A stretch of DNA of 64,000 bases, from the NCBI GenBank assembly GCA_021732285.1, contig JAKFVH010000288.1, positions 1 through 64,000 on the forward strand. The letters run 5' to 3'. Below the pieces are notes generated by a model. That model was given only the letters and a program-made list of their open reading frames with translations, had not been told where the DNA came from and made no database searches. A program made the translations under genes and the position numbers. This stretch comes from Reyranella sp. (GTDB taxonomy: Bacteria; Pseudomonadota; Alphaproteobacteria; Reyranellales; Reyranellaceae). Of the stretch, positions 15,786 through 25,342 are shown one piece after another (the stretch's first letter is position 1; every line of letters begins with the position of its first letter).

Positions 15786-18700
15786 CGAGCGGCCTGACGC
15801 CCGCCGACTTCTCGGTCTTCTTCGAGGCGCTATGGGGCTTCAAGCCTTTTCCCTGGCAGCAACGGCTCGTCGACCTGCTTGCGCGCAGTGGCGACACCCC
15901 TCACGAGCGGTCGAATCTCTGGCCCGATGTATTGGACCTGCCGACCGGTACCGGCAAGACCGCTACGCTCGACATCGCCGTGTTTCACCTCGCGCTGGAT
16001 GCCGGCCGAGGCTCAGCCAGATGCGCGCCATTGCGGATCGCCTTGATCGTGGATCGCCGCTTGATCGTTGACGACGCTTTCGCACGCGCAACGAAGCTGG
16101 CGGAAGCACTACGGAATGCACTTGAGGCACCGGAAGCGCCCAACCCAGTCGTCCTGAAGGTAGCGAAGGCACTCGCCGCGCTTGCCGGCACCGGTCGCCA
16201 TCCTCTGATCGTGCGAAGGCTGCGCGGCGGAGCGCCGCTTGAGGAAGACTGGGCGCACACGCCTGTCCAGCCGACGATCCTGTGCTCCACGGTCGATCAG
16301 GTCGGGTCGCGGCTGCTTTTCCGCGGGTACGGCATAAGCGACCGCATGAAGCCGATCCATGCCGGCCTGCTCGGCTCGGATAGTCTTCTGCTGCTCGACG
16401 AAGCCCATTTGTCGGAACCTTTCCGGCAGACCTTGTCAGCGATCAGTACTTTTCGCTCGCCGGATACGTCGCCGTTCGGGTTCGCTCTGCTCACCGCCAC
16501 ACCCGGTGCCATCGGTGGAAAGACGTTTGGCCTCGACAGCGACGATCATTCTCATCCGGATCTTGCCAGTCGTATCAGAGCAAACAAGCCCGCGCGACTG
16601 ATCGAAGTCTCCTCCAAGCAAGGCGTCGACAGTGAAGCCTGGCGAGCAGAGCAGATAACGTCGGCCACGCGATCCGCGCTCCAGACTTTGGCCACTCGCG
16701 TGCCCTGCCCCGTCGTCGGCATCGTTGCCAACCGAGTCGCACGAGCGCGGGCGGTGTTCGAGCGCCTACGTCGCGAGGAGCCGGACGCCGATGTCCTCCT
16801 CCTCATCGGCCCCGCCCGTTCGGTCGAAAGGCAGGAGCTTGTCACCCGACTTGCTCCCATCCGCACAGGCCACGGCGACGCTCGGAGTGAGATGCCACGT
16901 CCGCTGATCGTCGTCGCAACGCAAACCATCGAAGCCGGCGTCGATCTCGACTTCGACGGGTTGGTAACCGAAGCGGCAGCGCTAGATGCCCTGAGGCAGC
17001 GATTTGGCCGGCTCAATCGTGCCGGAAGGCCGATCGCACCCGCAGCGGCGATTCTCGCCAGCAGAGGAGACATTGGCCCAAAGGATGACGATGTCATCTA
17101 CGGAGATCGCATTGCCAAGACATGGAATCTACTTCGGAGCCTGGCGGACGACGGAGACATTGTTGATTTCGGCACAATCGCTCTCAATGGACAAGTGACG
17201 CCCGCGGGAATGCAAGAATTCGCCACGCCCTTCAGCGATGCACCGGTTCTGATGCCGGCATATGTCGAACTCTGGTCGCAGACCTCGCCGATTCCCTTGG
17301 CCGATCCTGAGGTCGCGTTGTTCCTGCATGGTCCCGACACATCGCCAGCAAGCGTCGAAATCATCTGGCGCGCCGACATCTCCGAGCGTGAACTTCATGG
17401 CGATCGCGACAGTAATAGAAGCCGCATCGTCGAGCGCCTCAAGACCGTGCCACCACGCGCCGGCGAATCCATACAAGTATCGCTGTGGGCGGCGCGTGCC
17501 TGGCTAGCGCAGACGGACCTCAGGCAGACCGAACTCTCCGACGCTCTTGAGCGGACGACTGAAGAAGATCAACCAGCACGGACCGGACGACACGCCTTTC
17601 GCTGGGTTGGTGCGGACGGCGAGTTGACCGGCATCGTCCGCGCGGGCGAGTTGCGAGCCGGCGATGTCATTGTCGTTCCGTGCGGCTACGGCGGCTGCGA
17701 CGAATGGGGCTGGAATCCCGGGTCGGATAGGATCACGAGCGATGTCGCGGACGAAGCGCAATGGCCGTATCGATCGGCACGCTATGCTGTCCGCATCACG
17801 CCCGAATTGATTGTCCAGAAGCTGAGACAGGAAAAGTCGGCGATAGACCCGCCAGAAGACCATGGCCGGGAACTCGACAGGGTTGCAATCGAGCTGGCAG
17901 AGCTACTGGATCAACATGGGGGGGATGGGCCTGCCAGATTGTTGGAGGCGATGAGTGACCTCCGCCTACCCCAAAGCATGAAGAACGCGCTCACTGCCTT
18001 GTCGACGCGAAAGGGTCGCCTGGAAGTTGCCTATCCCTATGGATCCGACAGTGAGGAACGTCCACGAGGTGTCATATTCCTGGCGACAGGCGGATTGAAA
18101 GTCCCTGATGAACAGGCACCCGCCGGAGTCGCTGCGACAGAGACCGAGGAAGGAAGCACAACGGCAAAACAACCAATCACCCTTATCGAGCATTCGAGAG
18201 ATGTACGGGAATGGGTGAAGTTGTTCGCCAATGCAGCCGGCCTGGAAAGCGGCGTGGCTGCTGACTTGGCACTGGCGTCGTTTCTTCACGATGCTGGCAA
18301 ATCCGATCCTCGTTTTCAGGCCTATCTCGTCGGCGGAGACCCCTATGGACCGGACATCGGCGAGGTGTTGGCCAAGTCCGGGAGCGTGCTGTCAGGGCGC
18401 GACGCATGGAGAAGTGCCGGATTGCCCGACAATTGGCGGCACGAGGCCCTGTCCGTACGGCTGGCCCTGCTTCATCCCGATTTCGACTCGGCGAACGATC
18501 CCGAACTCGTCGTTTGGCTGATCGGGACCCACCACGGCTTTGGCCGGCCGCTGTTTCCTCACGCTGATGTCAAAGATGGAGAGCCGAGGCCGGACCTGTT
18601 GAATACCTTTGGAGTCGATCATGGTCTACCGCCGGGGCATGGACCGCAGTCACTTGCTTTCGACTTTCAGGGATCGGATTGGTCGCAGATCTTCACGGCA

Positions 18701-18826
18701 TTGAAACGACGTCACGGAGTTTGGGGCCTTGCTCGCCTGGAGGGCTTCGTTCGATTGGCGGATCACCGGGCGTCGGAAGTTGGCTCAGGCCCTCACAACA
18801 CAGCCGTTGGGGGAACCGACGCATGA
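15782..18826 (+). CDS. cas3: Cas3 helicase-nuclease, helicase first and HD domain last
   Basis: 1014 aa from the ATG at 15782 (ATGA overlap with csb2). SF2 helicase motifs are DLPTGTGKT (Walker A), LLLDEAHLSEPF, TATPGAIGG and VATQTIEAGVDLDFD...RQRFGRLNRAGR (motif VI). The HD nuclease is at the C-terminal end (HSRDVREW then SFLHDAGKSDPRFQ), the reverse of most Cas3 proteins but usual for type I-G. It degrades DNA bound by Cascade. All key residues appear intact. Confidence 0.95.
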   Translation: MTSGLTPADFSVFFEALWGFKPFPWQQRLVDLLARSGDTPHERSNLWPDVLDLPTGTGKTATLDIAVFHLALDAGRGSARCAPLRIALIVDRRLIVDDAFARATKLAEALRNALEAPEAPNPVVLKVAKALAALAGTGRHPLIVRRLRGGAPLEEDWAHTPVQPTILCSTVDQVGSRLLFRGYGISDRMKPIHAGLLGSDSLLLLDEAHLSEPFRQTLSAISTFRSPDTSPFGFALLTATPGAIGGKTFGLDSDDHSHPDLASRIRANKPARLIEVSSKQGVDSEAWRAEQITSATRSALQTLATRVPCPVVGIVANRVARARAVFERLRREEPDADVLLLIGPARSVERQELVTRLAPIRTGHGDARSEMPRPLIVVATQTIEAGVDLDFDGLVTEAAALDALRQRFGRLNRAGRPIAPAAAILASRGDIGPKDDDVIYGDRIAKTWNLLRSLADDGDIVDFGTIALNGQVTPAGMQEFATPFSDAPVLMPAYVELWSQTSPIPLADPEVALFLHGPDTSPASVEIIWRADISERELHGDRDSNRSRIVERLKTVPPRAGESIQVSLWAARAWLAQTDLRQTELSDALERTTEEDQPARTGRHAFRWVGADGELTGIVRAGELRAGDVIVVPCGYGGCDEWGWNPGSDRITSDVADEAQWPYRSARYAVRITPELIVQKLRQEKSAIDPPEDHGRELDRVAIELAELLDQHGGDGPARLLEAMSDLRLPQSMKNALTALSTRKGRLEVAYPYGSDSEERPRGVIFLATGGLKVPDEQAPAGVAATETEEGSTTAKQPITLIEHSRDVREWVKLFANAAGLESGVAADLALASFLHDAGKSDPRFQAYLVGGDPYGPDIGEVLAKSGSVLSGRDAWRSAGLPDNWRHEALSVRLALLHPDFDSANDPELVVWLIGTHHGFGRPLFPHADVKDGEPRPDLLNTFGVDHGLPPGHGPQSLAFDFQGSDWSQIFTALKRRHGVWGLARLEGFVRLADHRASEVGSGPHNTAVGGTDA

Positions 18827-19869
18827 GCACCCCTGGCGACAGGCATCGGCTTAACGGCCTTGAACCCGATAATCTGCTCGCATTTCTGGCCTTACTGGGA
18901 ACGCTTCGCTGCCTGGAGACGACACGGTCGGGATGGCATCCCCGGGTTGTCTGGTATCCTGAAGAGTCACCTCTTCGTCCGACGCTGATCCTGTCGGAGC
19001 CGCAGACCTCGACCGCGATCTGCGAGGCGGTCGCCGAAGGGGCCGCATTGTTGGCAGAAGACTACTTCTTCCCAAGATCATCCGATGACAACACATCGGG
19101 TCAGAAGGATCTGAACTACGAGCAAGGTGTGGCACGGGCGCTCCTGAAGCGCGCCGCTTCTGATCAGAGTTCTCGTCGTGCCGACCTGTGGAGCGCGCTC
19201 ATGTCCGATGCGGCACAAAAGGACGGCAAAATCCACGCAACGCCGCTTTGCCTGCTGTTCGGCCAGGGACATCAACACTTCCTCGATCGGCTGGCCAATG
19301 TACCCAGAATCGAAGGCCCGCCTGCGCGTGGACGTGGCAAGGAAGCGGGTGCCGTCACCGCGGTCGATGCCGTTCGGGAAGCGTTGTTCGAACCCTGGAA
19401 CAGGGCGGATCCGACCCCCTCCTTCCGCTGGGACCCTGCCGAAGACGTGCGCTATGCGCTGCGGGCCAATGATCCTTCCGGAGACAAGCCCACTACGCAG
19501 CACGGCGCCAATCGGCTGGCTGCGCTCGGCCTAGCCACGCTCACGGTTGCGCCCGAACAACGTGGCAAGCGCGTAAGGCTGCAGGTGCTGGGAGGCGCGT
19601 GGGAGCGCAACGAATTTGCGTTCTCTTGGCCGATTTGGACCTCTCCGGCATCGCTCGCTGGCATCCGCGCCCTCTTGGGTCATCCCAAGCTTGCCCTCGG
19701 CGCTACAGAGCTTGCACATCTTGGCGTCATCGATGTTCGCCGATCCCGCAGAATCAGCGTCGGCAAGTTCATGAACTTCACGCAAGCTACTTCGATCCGC
19801 GCCAAGGTCGACACAGAAATCGTAACCCCGCCAAGCGGTATCCTGCGCCGACCCGGAAGGCCATCATGA
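18823..19869 (+). CDS. Type I-G Cas8-like large subunit (Csb3/Csx17 family)
   Basis: 348 aa from the ATG at 18823 (ATGA overlap with cas3). The N-terminus HRLNGLEPDNLLAFLALLGTLRCLE resembles the start of Csx17/Csb3 proteins. It is about half the usual Csx17 length, so I think it is the shorter Csb3-type or the so-called Cas3-extension family found in alphaproteobacterial loci. Expected role is PAM recognition or Cascade large subunit. Last gene of the effector operon. Confidence 0.7.
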   Translation: MSTPGDRHRLNGLEPDNLLAFLALLGTLRCLETTRSGWHPRVVWYPEESPLRPTLILSEPQTSTAICEAVAEGAALLAEDYFFPRSSDDNTSGQKDLNYEQGVARALLKRAASDQSSRRADLWSALMSDAAQKDGKIHATPLCLLFGQGHQHFLDRLANVPRIEGPPARGRGKEAGAVTAVDAVREALFEPWNRADPTPSFRWDPAEDVRYALRANDPSGDKPTTQHGANRLAALGLATLTVAPEQRGKRVRLQVLGGAWERNEFAFSWPIWTSPASLAGIRALLGHPKLALGATELAHLGVIDVRRSRRISVGKFMNFTQATSIRAKVDTEIVTPPSGILRRPGRPS

Positions 19870-20278
19870 CCGGTTGCAGGTCAAGGGCCTCTGAACTGTC
19901 GTACGCCCGTTGCAAACAGTGCGCTCGGCCAAACGACGCTGCTGCTCGTGCAGGGTTCGCTCGATGCCACCGGCCGTCGCCTCGCGCAGCTCGTCTTCTG
20001 GCTGCATGCGCTGCGGCTGGTGTTCGGCGGCCTGCAAGTGCCCGGCCCTGGATTTTGTTGCACCGGCACTTGCGGTCTATCCGATGATCAGGCTGCGACG
20101 CACAAAACGCGACGTCATGAGCTGATGTCTTCGAGCTTCGGCCCTCACTTCGGCTGCGTCGGAACGAGCCCCGTCATCGGCGGACGTCCGCAGGTACGCC
20201 AATCCCGCGGCAGCTCGGTGTCAACCTGCTCGCGGCCGGCTAATACCCGGAATCACAAATGCCTGATACAGCCCCGCG
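19870..20278 (+). other. Unassigned stretch after the cas operon, possible gene remnant
   Basis: In frame with the cas8-like stop, the downstream sequence reads as protein-like (ALGQTTLLLVQGSLDATGRR then LVFWLHALRLVFGG) before decaying. The alternative 73-aa ORF starting at 19866 is Cys/Arg/Ala rich and looks non-coding, although it would keep the ATGA coupling pattern. Nothing recognisable; perhaps a degraded gene at the right edge of the CRISPR island. Confidence 0.3.
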
Positions 20279-20345
20279 GTCATCCCGAGCGCAGCGAGGG
20301 ACCTTTCCTGCAGCCGCAAAGGCCCCTCGCTGCGCTCGGGGTGAC
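20279..20345. repeat. 67-bp hairpin repeat (GTCATCCC...GGGGTGAC)
   Basis: Near-perfect inverted repeat of about 27 bp per arm: CCCGAGCGCAGCGAGGGACC against GGCCCCTCGCTGCGCTCGGG, with a short loop. Looks like a REP-type dispersed palindrome; could terminate transcription from the cas operon. Confidence 0.6.
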
Positions 20346-20377
20346 AGTTACGACTCACCTATCAGTGATAGTCGGTA

Positions 20378-20505
20378 CTAGAGCATGATGGGTCCAGCTG
20401 GAATCAGCTGGACCCATCATGCCTCCTGCAACACGCAACTCCGGTGCGCGCGAATGCGATGAGATGGAACCGTATGCGATTCCATCTCATCGCATTCCGC
20501 TCTAG
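20378..20505. repeat. Bipartite palindromic element copy 1 (128 bp, 7-bp terminal inverted repeats)
   Basis: Bounded by CTAGAGC (20378-20384) and GCTCTAG (20499-20505). Contains two perfect hairpins: an 18-bp stem with loop GAAT (20383-20422) and an 18-bp stem with a 10-nt loop (20452-20497). The right end supplies the stop codon of the neighbouring minus-strand gene. A second copy with different arms but the same plan is at 50178-50306. Confidence 0.75.
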
Positions 20506-21719
20506 CGCAGCCGCGGGCCGGGGTCGAGCCCGAGGAAGGCGCGGCCGCCGATCGGATACCACTCCGGCGCGAGCGTCGCCGCCTGGCCGACCACCTGCAG
20601 GTCGCGCCACACTTCGGCCAGGCGACTCTCGGTCTTGAACGAGGTGCTTCCGCCGTGCCGGAACATCAGGTCCATCGCCTGGCGTGCGCAGTCGCCCGCA
20701 TGGACCGCGGCGAGCCGGCAACGGGCGCGCTGCTCGAGCGTGGTCTCGCGGCCGTCGGCCAGCGCATTCCACAGCTCCGCGATCATCGCGTTGCGATAGA
20801 GGCGTCCGGAATTGAGGATCGCGTCGGCGCGCCCGACCGCGTCCTGGACCTGCGGATTGTCGCACAGCCGGCCGGTGCGGCCGCGCGGCGTCTTGTCGGC
20901 GGCAAGCTCGACCAGCGCGTCGATGCCGGCGCGCGCCAGCCCGGTGATCACCGCGCATTGGTGCGGCCCGACCCAGGCCTGTGCCGGCAGGGCGTAGGTG
21001 ATGCCCGGCCAATGCCCCCACTGGTTGTCGAGCGGCACGCCGGCATGGATCATCGTGCGCCGCTCCGGCAGGAAGAAGTCGCTCACCGTCCAGTCGAAGC
21101 TCCCGGTGCCGCGCAGGCCGCTCACCTCCCAGCTGCCGGGAATGACCTCGACCTCGGCGCGCGGGAACAGGCCGCGCCAGAACATGCCGCCGTCGTCGCG
21201 GCGGCGTGGCTGGTCGCCGTCGAGAATCTGGAAGCTGCCCAGCATCCAGGCGGCTTCATGACAGCCGCTGCCGAAGGTCCAGTGCCCGCTGACGCGATAG
21301 CCGCCCTCGACCGCCACCGCCTGGCCGCCGCCCTGCACCGCGGTGCCGGCAATCACGGTACGATGGCCCTTCGGATAGATCTCCTGCACGCCGTCGTCCG
21401 GAAGGCCGAGCGTGACCAGCGAACCGACGCCGTTGTTGGCGACGTTCCAGCCGACCGAGCCCGCGCCTTCGGCCAGAAGCTCGACGACGCGGATGTAGGT
21501 CAGCGGATCGGCCTGCAGGCCGCCGAGCGAGCGCGGCAGCAGGAGGCGATAAAAGCCGGCCGCGTGCATCTGCTCGACCAGCTCAGGCGACAACCGCTGC
21601 TCGCGCTCGATCTCGTCGTGGTAGTGCCGCACTGTCGGCCTGAGCGCGGCGGCCGCCTGTACCACCGGCTGCGCATCTATGTCGGCCGGCAAGCGGCGGT
21701 CTTCGACTATGGTCCGCAT
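20502..21719 (-). CDS. Acyl-CoA dehydrogenase-fold flavin monooxygenase-like protein
   Basis: 405 aa. LPRSLGGLQADPLTYIRVVELLAEGAGSVGWNVANNG and GYRVSGHWTFGSGCHEA are typical of the acyl-CoA dehydrogenase fold as used by group D flavin monooxygenases (HsaA/HpaB-like, two-component). Substrate unknown. The ATG at 21719 has AGGAGGT 5 nt upstream and is preferred over the track GTG at 21758. Last of a minus-strand cluster with MmgE/PrpD and a Bug protein. The stop lies within the right end of the palindromic element. Confidence 0.75.
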   Translation of the reverse strand: MRTIVEDRRLPADIDAQPVVQAAAALRPTVRHYHDEIEREQRLSPELVEQMHAAGFYRLLLPRSLGGLQADPLTYIRVVELLAEGAGSVGWNVANNGVGSLVTLGLPDDGVQEIYPKGHRTVIAGTAVQGGGQAVAVEGGYRVSGHWTFGSGCHEAAWMLGSFQILDGDQPRRRDDGGMFWRGLFPRAEVEVIPGSWEVSGLRGTGSFDWTVSDFFLPERRTMIHAGVPLDNQWGHWPGITYALPAQAWVGPHQCAVITGLARAGIDALVELAADKTPRGRTGRLCDNPQVQDAVGRADAILNSGRLYRNAMIAELWNALADGRETTLEQRARCRLAAVHAGDCARQAMDLMFRHGGSTSFKTESRLAEVWRDLQVVGQAATLAPEWYPIGGRAFLGLDPGPRLR

Positions 21720-21766
21720 CGGCACCTCCTGTTGCCCATCGCGGGTCGCGACGGGCACGAGTGGCT

Positions 21767-23128
21767 CTATGAAGCATGCATCCGCAACAGCTCGATCAGC
21801 TCACCCATCGTCTTCCATTCTTCGCAGCGATCCACCGCCGCTTCGATCGCGTCCATCCCGGCAGGCGTCAGATGCGCCGCCGCCAGTTCACGAAACTTCG
21901 CGCGAACCTGCGGCTCCGGATCCGCGTTCAGCGTGTCGCGCACGGAAGCCTCCCGCGCCGCCGTGGCGCTGCGTCCGTCCTTCAAGGTCAGCGTGACACG
22001 GGCGGGCCGGAGCGTCGGCGTGCTGCGCGCCGTCATCGCCGGATCCGCGGCGATCCGCACCAGCGGCCGCAAGCTTGCGATGACCGGATCCTCGAGCGCG
22101 CTGTCGTCGATATCGGCAAAGCTGAGGCCGCCGCGCGTGATCAGCACCGCCGCCGCATGCGGCAGCGAATATTTCGACGCGAAGTAGTTGGGTGGCGCCG
22201 GATTGCGCATGACCGAGGCGAAGTCGAAGGTCTGCACGTCGATCCGCGCGACCTCCTCCGGCTTCGGCTTCAGCACGGCCAGGGTCTCGGCCAGGCTGTC
22301 CAGCGCCGCATGGATCGGATTGCAGCAGGCGTAGAAGCGGAAGTAGTTCTCGACGATCTCCCAGCGCTGCCCCATGTCGTCGGCGAGCTTCGCGGGGACG
22401 AAGCCCGCGCCCACCATGACGCCGAGCGCCTCCTCGATCGCATCCCCCTGCGCCACGAAGCCGCTCGCCGCCATCTCCGGCGCCAGCGTCGCGGCCACGG
22501 CGCCGAGGCCCGCCGGCAGGTTCAGCGTGGTGCCACCGGCGACGGTGTTGTTGTAGCTCGGCGTCATCAGCATGCTGGTGGCGACGCGCATCGCCAGGCT
22601 GACGCCCGCCCCGTCCATCCCCTGGAGACGCGCGCCGGCCGCCGCCGCACCGAGCAGCGAGAGCTGCCCATTGGGATGCGAGAAGGCGCGCGGCGTGTAG
22701 CCTCGGTTCAGCCGCCCTGCCACTTCGTAGCCCAGGACGAAGGCGCCCAGCATGGCGCGCCCGCCCAGGCCGCGCTGCTCGGCGATCGCCAGGACCCCCG
22801 GCAGTATGTGCGGCGACGGTTGTAGGCCGCGCACGCCCTCGCACAGCTCCACCGCCCGCGCGGCGATGCCGTTCAGCAGCGCCGCCGTGCGGGTGTCGGC
22901 CTGCGGCAGTCCGGGCGCGAGGACCGTGGCGCCCCGAAAAGTGGTGCCACCCGCGCCCGCCAGCAGCCGCTTGCTGAGCCCGATCACCTCAGGCCGGGCG
23001 GCGCCGGCCAATGTCACGCCGATCGTGTCCAGCAGGACGAGCTTGGCGCGGCGGTGTACCGCCTCCGGCATGTCGTCCCAGCCCGTGCGCGCGATGAACT
23101 GCGCGAGCTTCTCGATCTGTTCGCCCAC
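21767..23128 (-). CDS. MmgE/PrpD family protein
   Basis: 453 aa. LVLLDTIGVTLAGAARPEV, FRGATVLAP and the C-terminal KYSLPHAAAVLITRGG region fit the MmgE/PrpD (2-methylcitrate dehydratase-like) family. The real substrate is unknown; members here often act on small carboxylic acids. The GTG at 23128 is preceded by AAGGAG at 6 nt; the longer track ORF runs through the upstream gene. It lies 11 bp after the Bug-type binding protein, suggesting co-transcription and joint handling of the imported acid. Confidence 0.8.
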   Translation of the reverse strand: MGEQIEKLAQFIARTGWDDMPEAVHRRAKLVLLDTIGVTLAGAARPEVIGLSKRLLAGAGGTTFRGATVLAPGLPQADTRTAALLNGIAARAVELCEGVRGLQPSPHILPGVLAIAEQRGLGGRAMLGAFVLGYEVAGRLNRGYTPRAFSHPNGQLSLLGAAAAGARLQGMDGAGVSLAMRVATSMLMTPSYNNTVAGGTTLNLPAGLGAVAATLAPEMAASGFVAQGDAIEEALGVMVGAGFVPAKLADDMGQRWEIVENYFRFYACCNPIHAALDSLAETLAVLKPKPEEVARIDVQTFDFASVMRNPAPPNYFASKYSLPHAAAVLITRGGLSFADIDDSALEDPVIASLRPLVRIAADPAMTARSTPTLRPARVTLTLKDGRSATAAREASVRDTLNADPEPQVRAKFRELAAAHLTPAGMDAIEAAVDRCEEWKTMGELIELLRMHAS

Positions 23129-23139
23129 GTCAGGCTCCT

Positions 23140-24117
23140 TCAGCTGGGTTTGAGGTTGAGGCGCGCGACGATCGGCGTCCACCGCGCGATCTCCGACCGC
23201 AGCAGCGCCTCGGCCGCGGCGGGCGAGGCGTCGGGCCAAGTCTCGAAGCCCGCGGCCGCGAGGCGCTCGCGCACGGCGGGATCGGCGACGGCGCGCGCCG
23301 CAGCGGCACGCAGCGCGGCCAGCGCCGGCTCGGGCGTGCCGGGACGGACGAAGATCATCGTCCAGGCGGCGTTGTCGTAGTCCGGCACGCCCGCCTCCTG
23401 CAGCCCCGGCAGGCCGGGCAACAGGGTCGAGCCGCCGGCCATCGTCACCGCGAGCGCGCGCAGCTTGCCCTGGCGGACCAACGGCATCAGCAGGCTCGGG
23501 CTGTCGACGGTGAAATCGAGCCGGCCCGCGGCCACATCCTGGGCGGAGGCGGCGGCGGCGCGGTAGGACACGATGGTGAAGTCGACGCCCGCGCGCAGGC
23601 GCAGCAGCTCGGCCGCCATGTAGTTGACCGCCCCTGGCGCGGCCGCGCCGCAGTTGGCCGCCGTGCCGCGCTCGCGCAGCCAGGCGATCAGCTCCGGCAC
23701 GCTGTTCGCGGGCACCGAGGTATGCACGGCAAGCACGAAGGGCTGGCGCGTGACGAGCGCGACGGCCACGAAATCCGCCGCCGGGTCGTAGGCGAATTGC
23801 GGATAGATCAGCTTCATGAGCGCGTGGTTGTTGGTGGGGACATAGATCGTCTGCCCATCCGCCGGCGTTTGCTGGAAGGCGTTGGCGCCAAGCGTGCTGC
23901 CGGCGCCCGCGAGGTTCTCGACGACGATCGGACGGCCGAGCAGCGGCGTCATCGCATCCGCCATGATGCGGGCCACGATGTCGGACGCGCCGGCGGCCGC
24001 GACGGGCACGATCATGCGGATCGGCCGATCGCCGAAGAGCGACTGCGCCCCTGCCGCGAATGGCGCGGCGAACGGTGCGGCGAGGAGCGGTGCGGCAAGC
24101 AGGCGACGACGGCGCAT
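23140..24117 (-). CDS. Bug-family (TctC-like) periplasmic binding protein
   Basis: 325 aa with an N-terminal signal (MRRRRLLAAPLLAAPFAAPFAAGA). RPIRMIVPVAAAGASDIVARIMADAM and GRPIVVENLAGAGSTLGANAF are the standard Bug/TctC signature; family members bind carboxylates. No TctA/TctB genes are adjacent, which is common for this expanded family. Start at 24117 rather than 24150, giving a proper signal peptide and a GGAG site. First gene of the minus-strand cluster. Confidence 0.88.
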   Translation of the reverse strand: MRRRRLLAAPLLAAPFAAPFAAGAQSLFGDRPIRMIVPVAAAGASDIVARIMADAMTPLLGRPIVVENLAGAGSTLGANAFQQTPADGQTIYVPTNNHALMKLIYPQFAYDPAADFVAVALVTRQPFVLAVHTSVPANSVPELIAWLRERGTAANCGAAAPGAVNYMAAELLRLRAGVDFTIVSYRAAAASAQDVAAGRLDFTVDSPSLLMPLVRQGKLRALAVTMAGGSTLLPGLPGLQEAGVPDYDNAAWTMIFVRPGTPEPALAALRAAAARAVADPAVRERLAAAGFETWPDASPAAAEALLRSEIARWTPIVARLNLKPS

Positions 24118-24236
24118 GGGCGGGCTCCGGGTAGTTCGGCGACAGGACAATGCTAACAGAAGGCCCGCCGATCAAAGCCCTTGCGGAGAATGAGCGACTG
24201 CCCCGATATCGCCGTAACGGAATTTGGAGAGTTAAC

Positions 24237-25304
24237 GTGAAGGTTGCCATCCTTGGAGCTGGCGCGATCGCCTATGGAAACGCAGCCCTGCTATGCCGCG
24301 ATGGGCACGACGTCACCCTGTGGTCTCCCTCCGGCCGGCGCACCGCGACACTGGCCGCGGGGGCGCCGCTGGTGGCGACCGGCGCCGTCGTCGGCCGCTT
24401 TCATCCCCGCATCGGTTCAAGCTGTGCCGACGCGCTGGCGAGCGCGGAGGCTGTGGTGGTGGCGGTGCCGGGCTACGGACATCGCCACGTGCTCGACGCC
24501 GCGGCGCCGTTCCTGCACAGCGAACAAGTGGTGGTGTTCAGCTCCCATATGTCGCTGGCGGCCCTCTATCTGGCGGGTCAGTTGCGCAAGCGCGGCGTCA
24601 CCACGCCGATCGCGGCCCTCGGCACGACCGTCACTACCGCGCGGCAGACCGGACCCGATGCGGTGAACGTCAGTTCCGTGCGCGCCCGCCTCGACGTCGC
24701 GGTCCTGCCGGAGTCCGCGGCCGGCCGGGGCATCGAGGTCTGCCGCGCGCTGTTCGGCGACCGCTTCGTGGCGCGCGAGGGGCTGCTGGCGATCGCCCTC
24801 AGCAATCTCAATCCGCAGAACCATCTGGCGATTGCACTGTGCAACCTCACCCGCATGGAACTCGGCGAGGCCTGGGGGCAGAACCGCCACATCACGCCGG
24901 CGGTCGCCCGGCTCGAGGCGCTCGACGCCGAGCGGCTGGCGATCGCCCAGGCCTTCGGCCTCGCGGTGCGCACCATCCACGAACATTTCCATCTGTCGTT
25001 CGACGTGCCGATGGGCCCGCTCGCCGAGATGACGCACGCGCTGGCGCAACGCCCCACCGACGTGAAAGGCCCGACCACGCTCGACAGCCGCTACGCCACC
25101 GAAGACGTGCCGTTCGGCCTGGTGCCGACGATCCGGCTCGCCGCCCTCGCCGGCGTGCCGGTGCCGCTGCACGAGAGCGGCGTGCGGCTGATGTCGGCGC
25201 TCCATGGCCGCGACTTTGCCGCGGAGAACGACATCCTGCCGCGCCTCGGCCCGCTCTCACGCGAGATGCTGACGGGGCCGACCTTGAACGCCAATGTCAC
25301 TTGA
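24237..25304 (+). CDS. NAD/NADP octopine/nopaline dehydrogenase family protein
   Basis: 355 aa from a GTG at 24237 (GGAGAG upstream). N-terminal Rossmann motif VAILGAGAIAYGNAA, then GHDVTLWSPSGRR, and an alpha-helical C-terminal domain with GPTTLDSRYATEDVPFGLV. The family includes opine dehydrogenases and ketopantoate-reductase-like enzymes. It would form or oxidise an opine or hydroxy acid; exact substrate not inferable. Divergent from the Bug gene. Confidence 0.75.
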   Translation: MKVAILGAGAIAYGNAALLCRDGHDVTLWSPSGRRTATLAAGAPLVATGAVVGRFHPRIGSSCADALASAEAVVVAVPGYGHRHVLDAAAPFLHSEQVVVFSSHMSLAALYLAGQLRKRGVTTPIAALGTTVTTARQTGPDAVNVSSVRARLDVAVLPESAAGRGIEVCRALFGDRFVAREGLLAIALSNLNPQNHLAIALCNLTRMELGEAWGQNRHITPAVARLEALDAERLAIAQAFGLAVRTIHEHFHLSFDVPMGPLAEMTHALAQRPTDVKGPTTLDSRYATEDVPFGLVPTIRLAALAGVPVPLHESGVRLMSALHGRDFAAENDILPRLGPLSREMLTGPTLNANVT

Positions 25305-25342
25305 TTGATAGTCGGACAGTAGCATAAGGCGCAAAGCATCAG

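Noticed and set aside
19866-20087. 73-aa ORF overlapping the cas8-like stop by ATGA
   Set aside because: Start pattern is attractive, but composition is Cys/Arg/Ala rich with no family features; kept only as part of the unassigned stretch.
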